DNA from: Candidatus Calditenuaceae archaeon JGI OTU-1
GTDB lineage: Archaea > Thermoproteota > Nitrososphaeria_A > Caldarchaeales > Calditenuaceae
DNA length: 5,618 nt
Direction of reading: 5' to 3'
Assembly: GCA_000494145.1 (NCBI GenBank)
Contig: AWOE01000102.1
Coordinates: 1-5,618 of the forward strand
Shown here: piece by piece, positions 1 through 5,613 of the stretch
Numbering within the stretch: the first letter of the stretch is position 1
Layout: each line of letters starts with the position of its first letter
Notes under the pieces: generated by a model
Database searches by the model: none
Told to the model about the DNA's origin: nothing
What the model saw: the letters and a program-made list of their open reading frames with translations, nothing else
Made by a program: the position numbers and the translations under genes

Positions 1-118
1 CTGGTCAGCCTGAGCCTCTGCACCAAGGTCATGAGCTCCTCGACGAGCTCGCTAGCCCGCACCACCTCCCCGATCTTCCAGTAGAGGAGCTTCTCACGGA
101 GCTGGTGAAGGGGCTCCA
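1..118 (-). CDS. possible N-terminal fragment of an unknown protein, running off the left edge
   Basis: I do not recognise this gene. Reading the minus strand from a GTG at 118 gives an open frame of about 39 codons to the window edge, containing stretches such as REKLLYWKIGEVVRASELV and EELMTLVQRLRLT. The composition (charged, Leu/Val-rich, no low-complexity runs) and the codons support coding: from position 100 down to 3, 31 of 33 codons end in G or C. Against it, there is no clear Shine-Dalgarno site before the GTG, and the beginning overlaps the divergent plus-strand gene remnant starting near 105. The same positions in plus frame 3 are also open, so this stretch could instead be the upstream part of that plus-strand gene. 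Low confidence; it may be a fragment left by rearrangement. Confidence 0.22.
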
Positions 119-506
119 CCTCAACTCGTTCAACTGGTTGACGAAGAAGGAGTGGCTTGTGGATCTCCTCAAGGAGGGGTTGAGAAAGCTGCTCGACCCC
201 GGCAGAGGACTCGCGCAGAGGTTCGACGCCTTCCGCGCAGCCGTCAAGGGTTTCAGCGCCGCAACGCTCACCGAGATGCTGACCTACTACCAACCCGAAA
301 GAGTACGGTGTCTGGAACAAGCAGGTGAAGAGGCACCTCACCGTCTTTTCTCGCCTCCTCCTATCCTCCTCGAAATCCTGTGCTGGGAAACGTCGAGGAG
401 ACCATAGAACAGTATCTTGAAGTCGCCGGCCTTGACGAAGTTACCGCTTCTCTCGGCAAAGGAGGTCATACGTAGGCTCAGAAGGCTCTGCTTCAAGGAA
501 GAATGA
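105..506 (+). pseudogene. decayed gene for a conserved-looking hypothetical protein, several frameshifts
   Basis: The first segment starts at GTG 105, the first possible start in a frame open from position 3, and reads well as protein: GLHLNSFNWLTKKEWL, then QRFDAFRAAVKGFSAAT and TLTEMLTYYQPE, with mostly G/C-ending codons. After the Glu codon at 297-299 the sense frame appears to shift by one base: removing one A from the gaaag run gives EYGVWNKQVKRHL in frame 1 (301 onward). This resembles the 'helix, then Pro-Glu-x-Tyr-x-x-Trp-Asn' pattern I associate with archaeal hypothetical proteins that carry a helix-hairpin-helix-like segment; that resemblance is from memory. Further plausible pieces follow in frame 2 (NVEETIEQYLEVAGLDEV, 389-442) and frame 3 (AKEVIRRLRRLCFKEE, ending with TGA 504-506). 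Uncorrected, the first frame stops at 405-407. Function unknown; GC content is much higher than in the transporter genes. The remaining bases up to about 600 contain no convincing gene. Confidence 0.5.
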
Positions 507-607
507 CAGAGTGGCTCGAATTTTATGCTGAAGAGGGTCACAAGAGAACCTTTTGGTGATTCCCCATTCATCCCTGGCCGAGAGCTTTCCCGCCGGCATC
601 TTTGTGT

Positions 608-624
608 AGAAAGATTTAAATATA
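608..624 (+). promoter_or_regulatory. archaeal promoter (BRE plus TATA box) for the alcohol dehydrogenase remnant
   Basis: The sequence agaaaga at 608-614 is a purine-rich BRE-like element, followed directly by the TATA box tttaaatata at 615-624. The centre of the box lies about 25 bases before the GTG at 645, the usual distance to an archaeal transcription start. The message would therefore begin at or next to the start codon, i.e. leaderless, which agrees with the lack of a Shine-Dalgarno site before 645. It is also where composition becomes AT-rich, so the promoter belongs to the AT-rich segment. Confidence 0.7.
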
Positions 625-1169
625 GCTAAACAAAGATTAACAACGTGAAGGCCGCAGTTCTTCATAAATGCAATAAGATTGAGGAACAACCTTTAGTAAT
701 AGAAGATGTGAATATTTTGAAACCAAGAGTAGGCGAAGTCTTGATAAAAGTGCTATCAGTGGGTGTTTGTCATTCCGACCTCCATGTTATTGAAGGAAGG
801 ACCCCAATATCTCTTCCATGTGTCTGCGGACATGAAATCTATGGAGTAGTTGAGGAAGTAGGAGCTCACGTCACCGCCGTTAATATCGGAGACTATGTAG
901 TAGCTACTTTTATTTGGCCATGTGGTAGATGCTATAATTGTGCTAGTGGACTAGAAAACTTATGTGAGAATATGGCGGCGATAAGACCTAAAGGGACTCT
1001 ATTTAACGGCGCGACTAGACTTAGCTTACTAGATGGTTCTCCATTGTATATTTTTCTTGGAGGAGGGTTTGCAGAGTATGCCATTATCCCGGAGTCAGGA
1101 GTAAAAGTCCTCCCAAATGAATTAAGAAAGGAAACATCAGCAATACTAGGTTGTGCTGTTCTATCTGCT

Positions 1170-1183
1170 TATGGAGCTATGGA
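1170..1183 (+). repeat. short tandem direct repeat at the dehydrogenase deletion junction
   Basis: TATGGA occurs at 1170-1175 and again at 1178-1183, as gcttatgga followed by gctatgga. The first copy fits the expected ...SAYGA end of the N-terminal domain, the second fits the ...SYGG start of the C-terminal segment. This is what recombination or slippage between two short similar sequences (tat gga encoding Tyr-Gly in both places) would leave after losing the DNA between them. The repeat itself is seen; its role in the deletion is inferred. Confidence 0.5.
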
Positions 1184-1292
1184 GGAAGACCTAGGGTGGC
1201 ATTCCCCAGAATCTTTGAATTAGTTAAAAAAGGATTATTAGACATAGATAAGCAGGTAACGAAGAGATGGAAACTTGAGGATGTCAACCATG

Positions 1293-1313
1293 CTCTCTTA
1301 TCGCTTAAGAGAG
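1293..1313. other. perfect 8-bp inverted repeat, possible hairpin downstream of livM
   Basis: CTCTCTTA (1293-1300) and TAAGAGAG (1306-1313) pair perfectly around a 5-base loop. On the minus strand this lies 35 bases beyond the livM stop, so it might stabilise or end the operon message. No T-run follows it, archaeal termination does not need hairpins, and it lies within the dehydrogenase C-terminal coding sequence, so chance is quite possible. Confidence 0.2.
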
Positions 1314-1347
1314 GAGAAGTTATAAGAAGCATTTTAGTCCCATAGTA

Positions 1348-2316
1348 TTAAGACTTACGGAATACTTTCCTTCCTATATAGACTTTAAATATTATTCCCG
1401 AAAGCCCTTTTGGTGCCAACAATATTAAAAGAAGTATTACAAAACCAATTACAAATTGCCAATAATATGCTGTGTACACTATTAAATAAGTTTTCAAGAA
1501 AAGATAAAGTATAGAAGCTAAGAAGACACCATAAATACTGGTTATACCTCCTAAGATAGTAATAAATACGAATTCACCCGATGTTGTCCAAAACGCAATT
1601 AACGGGTCTATGTGAGCGTTAAGGAATGCATAAAGTGTACCTGCAATACCAGCAAGGAAACCAGCATACGTAAAAGCTAGGATATAAACCCTTGTTGGAG
1701 ATATACCTAGAGACACTGCTTTCAACTCAGCATCCTTGACTGCTCTTAACGCATATGAAAGTGGAGAGTTAATGACATGCTCAGTTATGTAAAGTATTAT
1801 CGTGAAAATAGTTATGATAATGAAATACTCGTTGGACATGGACATGAATAAGTCGCGTCCCCTAACAGGCAGTATTCCAAATAGTTTGACGGCAGGGATT
1901 CTAAGTCCATCCGTTCCTCCTGTTATATGGTAGAATTTTACTAAGAGAGTATAGATAATCATTGAAAAAGCAACTGTTATCATTGCGAATGCTAGCTTCC
2001 TAGTTCTTGCAGCTAATAAACCAATGAGGAAAGATATTAATGTAGTAATTAAAACCCCCAATACTAATAAAATCTCTGCATTTTGAAAACCGTAATATTT
2101 AAGTAATAAGCCTACTGAATAGGCTCCAATTGCATAGAATGCTCCTTGACCAAATGATACTAAGCCTCCATAACCTATAAGGATTACCAAGCCAATAGCA
2201 ACTAACGAATAAAGTAGTGATAACGACAACAAGTGCTGTATGTGCCTTGTGGCAATGAAACCGAAAAGCAAGAGGCAAGCATAGATTATTAAACATTTGT
2301 AAGCAGTCTTAACCAT
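1348..2316 (-). CDS. livM: Liv-type (HAAT) ABC transporter permease LivM
   Basis: One of the two membrane subunits of a branched-chain amino-acid type importer. The 322-residue protein is hydrophobic throughout, with many membrane segments, and shows LivM hallmarks: GYGGLVSFGQGAFYAIGAY at 48-66, ITGGTDGL at 131-138, and the cytoplasmic ATPase-contact loop NSPLSYALRAVKDAELKAV at 183-201 followed by SLGIS. The tail is short and basic (GRKVFRKS). The ATG at 2316 is chosen because GGAGGT lies upstream (2328-2333), with 11 bases between; that site is within the last codons of livH. An ATG slightly upstream is out of frame and stops after two codons. The gene starts 5 bases after the livH stop and ends the operon. 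It appears intact. Family assignment is firm; the transported solute is not shown by the sequence (branched-chain amino acids are the family default, but amide, urea and other amino-acid systems are relatives). Confidence 0.93.
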   Translation of the reverse strand: MVKTAYKCLIIYACLLLFGFIATRHIQHLLSLSLLYSLVAIGLVILIGYGGLVSFGQGAFYAIGAYSVGLLLKYYGFQNAEILLVLGVLITTLISFLIGLLAARTRKLAFAMITVAFSMIIYTLLVKFYHITGGTDGLRIPAVKLFGILPVRGRDLFMSMSNEYFIIITIFTIILYITEHVINSPLSYALRAVKDAELKAVSLGISPTRVYILAFTYAGFLAGIAGTLYAFLNAHIDPLIAFWTTSGEFVFITILGGITSIYGVFLASILYLFLKTYLIVYTAYYWQFVIGFVILLLILLAPKGLSGIIFKVYIGRKVFRKS

Positions 2317-2321
2317 TTACG

Positions 2322-3215
2322 TCATCTACCTCCTTTAAAAAGACCTTCTGGTCTTAGTTGGAGAACAAGCAACATTATTATGAAGATAATAGCTAGTTCG
2401 AGCTCAGGAAAGACCATGACTGTTATCGTCCTTGCAAGTGCCATGATTAAAGATGCAATGAAAGCACCCTTTATATCTCCTAGGCCACCCACGACAACTA
2501 CAGCAAAGGATAATACTATATATTCACTGCTAAAGCCAGGATGTAAGCTTATAGTAGGGGCTATTAGTGCTCCACCCAACGTCGCGAGAGTAGCACCAAT
2601 TGTAAAAGCATACGTATAGACTCTTTTAACGTCAACGCCTAGAGCAAGAGAAATTTCTCGGTCAAATGCTGTGGAACGAATGATCCGTCCAATCTTTGTG
2701 GCGTTTAAGAAAATATAAGTAATCAGTAAAATGACATAGCCAACGACCATTAGGAAGACGTAGTAAAGTGGGTACGATATTCCTCCAATATTTAAATTGC
2801 CGAGGTAAAGATAAGGTTCAGTAATCATCCAAGATTGTGGTCCCCAAATGAACTTTATGACGTCTTCGAGTATCAGCATTAATGCAAATGTAGCAAGTAA
2901 CTGTTGTATTTCGACCCTTTCATAAATCCTCCTTAATATTATTGGTTCGACTGTGAAGCCCATAAAAATGCCTGCTATTATACCTGCTAATCCTAATGCT
3001 ATATAGGTTGTGTATATAGGTAAACCAAAAGATAGGAAAGACCTGACAAAAGTTACAGAAAGATAAGCACCTATAGCGAGCAGTACTCCATGAGATAAGT
3101 TAAGTATTTTTAGTACTCCCAAAACCATGTTAAGTCCTACCGATATTAAAGCTAAGATAACTGAGTAAATTAAAGTATTCAAAAAAATTATTATAAGCAA
3201 TGTTATTTCAAGCAT
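2322..3215 (-). CDS. livH: Liv-type (HAAT) ABC transporter permease LivH
   Basis: The second membrane subunit, expected to pair with LivM. It has 297 residues, the usual length, and is strongly hydrophobic. LivH features in order: GLNMVLGVLKILNLSHGVLLA (27 onward) with the Asn-Leu-Ser-His-Gly core, RIYERVEIQQLLATFALML near 97-115 followed by a Trp-Gly-Pro, the ATPase-contact loop KIGRIIRSTAFDREISLAL at 174-192, then VVVVGGLGDIKGAFIAS and a terminal LRPEGLFKGG. The ATG at 3215 overlaps the livF end by 8 bases and has AGGAGGT at 3224-3230, 8 bases upstream, an ideal spacing, so the start is well supported. Translation is probably coupled to livF. The gene looks intact, with no frame disruption, unlike the genes at the edges of the AT-rich block. 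Confidence 0.94.
   Translation of the reverse strand: MLEITLLIIIFLNTLIYSVILALISVGLNMVLGVLKILNLSHGVLLAIGAYLSVTFVRSFLSFGLPIYTTYIALGLAGIIAGIFMGFTVEPIILRRIYERVEIQQLLATFALMLILEDVIKFIWGPQSWMITEPYLYLGNLNIGGISYPLYYVFLMVVGYVILLITYIFLNATKIGRIIRSTAFDREISLALGVDVKRVYTYAFTIGATLATLGGALIAPTISLHPGFSSEYIVLSFAVVVVGGLGDIKGAFIASLIMALARTITVMVFPELELAIIFIIMLLVLQLRPEGLFKGGR
2328..2336 (-). promoter_or_regulatory. Shine-Dalgarno site of livM
   Basis: AAAGGAGGT on the minus strand, 11 bases before ATG 2316 and overlapping the last codons of livH (…KGGR). The Gly-Gly-Arg end of LivH is partly dictated by this site. Confidence 0.75.
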
Positions 3216-3879
3216 TCTCGACGACCTCCTTTATTTCACCACGTTCTATCCTCACAATTTTATCTGCAATTTGTTTTACATATCTTAAGTTAGACTCTGC
3301 TATTATTGTTGTAATTCCGAGAGACTTCATTGCCTCTATGCTTCTAAGAAGACGATTTGCCACCATTGGTGCTAATCCCTCGAATGGTTCGTCAAGCAGT
3401 ACTAACTTCGGCATTAAAACAAGTGCCCTAGCAATGCTAACCATTTTCTGCTGTCCTCCACTAATGAGCTTTGCCTTTCTATTTTTAAATTCTTTAATTT
3501 CAGGGAAAATTTTATAAACAATCTCTAGATTCTTTTCTATCATGGATTTGGTCATCGAACCGCTTACCCAGCAAGGAAGTAGGATATTCTCTTCGACTGT
3601 GAGGTCTGATATAAGTCTTCTATCCTCAGGAGAGTATGTTATACCCTTACCCACTCTGTTTCTAGCTGGGAGTCTTGATATATCCTCTCCTTCAAATACA
3701 ATCTTACCAGTTCTCAAAGGTAGTAAGCCTATTATAGTTTTTAAAGTAGTGGTTTTTCCAGCCCCATTCGGACCTATTAAACCTAGGACCTCTCCTTTTT
3801 CAATGTTAAATGAAATCTTCCTTAGAATATGTACATTGCCAATGTAGACGTCAACATTAACTATATCAAGTAAGACCAT
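3208..3879 (-). CDS. livF: Liv-type (HAAT) ABC transporter ATPase LivF
   Basis: Cytoplasmic ATPase, partner of LivG in driving LivH/LivM. From ATG 3879 the protein has 223 residues: Walker A GPNGAGKTT at 36-44, the LivF-type Q-loop region with SPEDRR around 83-88 (Glu where most ABC ATPases have Gln), signature SGGQQ at 140-144, Walker B LVLLDEPFEGLAP with Asp163-Glu164. The switch position reads AESN: Ser196 stands where LivF proteins usually have Gln and other ABC ATPases His. An in-frame GTG at 3888 would add three residues, but it directly abuts the AGGAGGG site, leaving no spacing, whereas ATG 3879 has a good spacing, so I chose the ATG. That start is 5 bases after the livG stop; the 3' end overlaps livH by 8 bases. 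Intact. LivF versus LivG is decided by the PED motif and the shorter length. Confidence 0.93.
   Translation of the reverse strand: MVLLDIVNVDVYIGNVHILRKISFNIEKGEVLGLIGPNGAGKTTTLKTIIGLLPLRTGKIVFEGEDISRLPARNRVGKGITYSPEDRRLISDLTVEENILLPCWVSGSMTKSMIEKNLEIVYKIFPEIKEFKNRKAKLISGGQQKMVSIARALVLMPKLVLLDEPFEGLAPMVANRLLRSIEAMKSLGITTIIAESNLRYVKQIADKIVRIERGEIKEVVENA
3224..3230 (-). promoter_or_regulatory. Shine-Dalgarno site of livH
   Basis: AGGAGGT on the minus strand, 8 bases before ATG 3215 and inside the end of livF. It fixes the livH start and supports independent loading of ribosomes within the overlap. Confidence 0.8.
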
Positions 3880-3884
3880 AACAT

Positions 3885-4649
3885 TCACCCTCCTAGCAAA
3901 TATTTTAATGATTCTTCTCCCATGAGCGTATCAAAGGAACCATCATATAGTATTTTTCCTTCATTCATAAAGATGATCCTTGGAAAATATTTTTGGACTA
4001 CTTCAATGTCATGTTCAACGACTATGACGGTTGTCTTCTTTTCTAACGCTACTCGTAAAATCATATCGATTATATTGAATTTCTCATATGAAGATACGCC
4101 AGAAGTAGGCTCATCTAAAAGAAGTAACTCAGGTTGTAATGAAAACGATAAAGCAACATCTAATAATTTTCTCTCACCTTCTGAGAGTTCCTTTACAGGT
4201 TTCGTTTCTCTCAAATTAAATGATAAGCAAAGTTCTGTAACCTCTTGAATAATTTGCTTTTGCATATATTTATTGACGTCTTTCCACATATTGTAGATCT
4301 TTTTATTCCTTGATAAAATTGATGTAATTAGTGCTTCTTTTACAGTAAGACTTTCAAATAATTGTGGTATCTGCCATGATCGAACTATTCCCATCTGAAC
4401 CCTCTTAATCATTGATGTCTTTTCTAAACTCTTGCCCTGATATATTATTTTACCGTCGGTTGGAAGCAAGTACCCACTAATCAGATTTATAAGAGTGGAT
4501 TTTCCAGCACCATTTGGACCAATAATCGCAACTTTCTCACCTTTATCTATATGGAATGAAACACCATCTACTGCTTTAACTCCACCAAAATATTTTTTCA
4601 AGTTTATTACCTGTAGAAGGCGATTTTCTTTAAATAATGAATTATTCAT
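3885..4649 (-). CDS. livG: Liv-type (HAAT) ABC transporter ATPase LivG
   Basis: Cytoplasmic ATPase, expected to form a heterodimer with LivF. From ATG 4649 it has 254 residues: Walker A GPNGAGKST at 44-52, Q-loop SWQIPQLF with Gln93, signature LSEGE at 155-159 (a variant of LSGGQ), Walker B LLLLDEPTSGVS with Asp179-Glu180, and switch His213 in VVEHD. The length and the acidic C-terminal tail (GKILYDGSFDTLM...) fit LivG. A GTG at 4661 would add four residues, but it is part of the GGGGGTGA Shine-Dalgarno sequence itself, so ATG 4649, 8 bases beyond that site, is preferred. A 64-base gap (4650-4713) separates it from the binding-protein gene, and its stop lies 5 bases before the livF ATG. Intact; all nucleotide-binding residues are present. 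Confidence 0.93.
   Translation of the reverse strand: MNNSLFKENRLLQVINLKKYFGGVKAVDGVSFHIDKGEKVAIIGPNGAGKSTLINLISGYLLPTDGKIIYQGKSLEKTSMIKRVQMGIVRSWQIPQLFESLTVKEALITSILSRNKKIYNMWKDVNKYMQKQIIQEVTELCLSFNLRETKPVKELSEGERKLLDVALSFSLQPELLLLDEPTSGVSSYEKFNIIDMILRVALEKKTTVIVVEHDIEVVQKYFPRIIFMNEGKILYDGSFDTLMGEESLKYLLGG
3888..3894 (-). promoter_or_regulatory. Shine-Dalgarno site of livF
   Basis: AGGAGGG on the minus strand, inside the final codons of livG (…LGG stop). Its 8-base distance to ATG 3879, against zero distance to the GTG at 3888, decides the livF start. Confidence 0.75.
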
Positions 4650-4657
4650 ACCGTTAC

Positions 4658-4665
4658 TCACCCCC
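4658..4665 (-). promoter_or_regulatory. Shine-Dalgarno site of livG
   Basis: GGGGGTGA on the minus strand, matching the GGTGA part of the archaeal ribosome-binding consensus, 8 bases before ATG 4649. It lies in the gap between the binding-protein gene and livG. That gap also holds a pyrimidine-rich run (ttcactttcttttct, 4675-4689 read on the minus strand), and I see no TATA box in it. Confidence 0.65.
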
Positions 4666-4713
4666 TTACTCCGCTAGAAAAGAAAGTGAACGTAAGACTC
4701 GCATGCTAGATCA

Positions 4714-5613
4714 TCACCAAGAATTGATCCAATCTAGAGTTCGGACTCCTACAGGCGGATTTACCATTTCAGGCGAAAAGACCATTAGATCCTTCAATGT
4801 TGCGAATGGGTATTTTGGTGTGTGGACTGTGAACCCAAACAACGCCGGTTCTACTCCATCATGGTCTTCTCTTATGATTATATGCCCATTAGGTGTTGGT
4901 ATAGTTAAGTTCTCAAAAGCCTTAATAATATCATCAACTTCTGGCCATTCTCCGGTAACTGCCACGGCTTTTTCAACTGCTGCTTTATATGCAAATATAG
5001 CCTGCCACATATGGTATGCATCATGATGGCCAACAGGATAATGACCATATTTTGCATAATATCCTTCGTTAAACTCTTTTTGTAATGGCCAAGTCTTGGG
5101 GTCGGGATACTCAAACCAGTGTGGGCCTCTTTGACCTACGAGTACTCCTTCAGGCATCTCTCTGCCTAAAACTGGGAACACATGGCCTGCATTGGTGAAG
5201 CAAAACAGCATATCTTTAAACAATCCAAATCCTGCGGCTTGTTTTATAAAAGTTACTAGGTCGCCACCCCATGAACTGCTGAACACTACTTGTGGTTTAT
5301 CTACTGCAAGCCGTGTGATGAAAGGTGTGTAATCTGTTTCATAAAGTTTATGGAAATACTCAGACACAATTTCTACATCAGGCTTAAGTTTCTTTAAAGC
5401 TAATGCAAATATCTCTGCATTGTCTCTTCCCCATGCGTAATCTTGATTAATCATACTAACACGTTCTAAATCAGGAATCGTTTTTAAAACGGCGAGTGCT
5501 GCTCCAACAGCGTCTAGTGCGACGTGAGGTACGCTGAGAGAGCGCCGGTAGAGATGCCCGCGAACCTGAGGATCAGCGAGGGTGTGAGGAGGCCGGTCGA
5601 TCCGTAGAGCCAC
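4714..5613 (-). CDS. livK: Liv-type substrate-binding protein LivK, N-terminus lost and replaced by unrelated sequence
   Basis: In an intact system this extracytoplasmic protein captures the solute for LivH/LivM. From Leu33 onward the reading is a type I periplasmic-binding fold (Peripla_BP_6-like): LDAVGAALAVLKTIPDLERV, then INQDYAWGRDNAEIFALAL, KPQVVFSSSWGGDLVTFI, GHHDAYHMWQAIFAYKAA, PTPNGHIIIREDHDG, ending LDWINSW and TGA 4714-4716. Full-length relatives have a signal peptide and roughly 150 more N-terminal residues forming most of lobe 1; these are absent. The first 32 residues after GTG 5613 (Arg/Pro/His-rich, RIDRPPHTLADPQVRGHLY...) come from GC-rich DNA and do not look like LivK or a secretion signal; that frame is probably fortuitous. 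The product would be neither exported nor able to form a binding cleft. The operon promoter, expected upstream, is also gone. Without the junction this would simply be livK of the operon. Confidence 0.8.
   Translation of the reverse strand: MALRIDRPPHTLADPQVRGHLYRRSLSVPHVALDAVGAALAVLKTIPDLERVSMINQDYAWGRDNAEIFALALKKLKPDVEIVSEYFHKLYETDYTPFITRLAVDKPQVVFSSSWGGDLVTFIKQAAGFGLFKDMLFCFTNAGHVFPVLGREMPEGVLVGQRGPHWFEYPDPKTWPLQKEFNEGYYAKYGHYPVGHHDAYHMWQAIFAYKAAVEKAVAVTGEWPEVDDIIKAFENLTIPTPNGHIIIREDHDGVEPALFGFTVHTPKYPFATLKDLMVFSPEMVNPPVGVRTLDWINSW

Larger units (their letters stand above)
645..1345 (+). pseudogene. zinc-dependent alcohol dehydrogenase (MDR family), central deletion and frameshift
   Basis: The family oxidises alcohols or reduces aldehydes with NAD(P). 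The N-terminal part (645 to about 1180, some 178 residues from GTG 645) is the GroES-like catalytic domain: GVCHSD gives catalytic-zinc Cys42, GHE gives His63-Glu64, and Cys93, Cys96, Cys99 and Cys107 form the structural-zinc set. GFAEYAIIPES and ILGCAVLSAYGAM lead up to where the Rossmann domain should begin. Instead the sequence jumps, in another frame, to the family's C-terminus: SYGGRPRVAF, then ELVKKGLLDIDKQVTKRW, ending at TAG 1343-1345. Roughly 120 residues, including the GxGxxG nucleotide-binding fold, are missing compared with the usual ~350. The first frame runs out-of-frame to TAG 1221-1223. The product cannot bind cofactor and should be inactive. It is convergent with the transporter operon, ending 2 bases from the livM stop. 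Substrate cannot be told. Confidence 0.87.
601..5520. other. AT-rich segment embedded in GC-rich flanks
   Basis: Base composition changes at both edges. In 541-600, 34 of 60 bases are G or C, whereas 601-640 has only 8 of 40. On the right, 5521-5618 has 63 of 98, against 43 of 100 in 5421-5520 (most of that in its last 30 bases). The AT-rich block holds the alcohol dehydrogenase remnant and the Liv transporter operon. The right edge cuts through the binding-protein gene. I found no transposase, integrase, tRNA or terminal repeats at the edges, so no mobile-element class can be assigned. Either a horizontally acquired, rearranged segment or an assembly mis-join would explain it. Confidence 0.55.

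Noticed and set aside
29..271. Minus-strand 80-codon frame with Ser/Arg-rich translation
   Set aside because: Low-complexity Ser/Arg composition typical of an antisense shadow; the plus-strand frame over the same bases is far more protein-like.
2380..4677. Several plus-strand open frames of 60 to 108 codons opposite livH, livF and livG
   Set aside because: They lie antisense to genes with complete conserved motifs and show Ser/Pro/Phe-rich shadow translations without ribosome-binding sites or family motifs.
4675..4689. Pyrimidine-rich stretch between livK and livG as a partial transcription terminator
   Set aside because: The T content is interrupted by C residues and there is no run of five or more T; the genes downstream belong to the same operon. 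Differential expression is possible but not supported.
4637..5026. Plus-strand 129-codon frame opposite the binding-protein gene
   Set aside because: Antisense to a clear LivK sequence; no recognisable domain and no promoter or Shine-Dalgarno site.
560..5545. Shared ggcatct heptamer in opposite orientation near both composition junctions (594-600 and the complement in 5550-5556 region)
   Set aside because: Only seven bases match and the neighbouring bases do not, so it is at chance level and not evidence for terminal inverted repeats of a mobile element.
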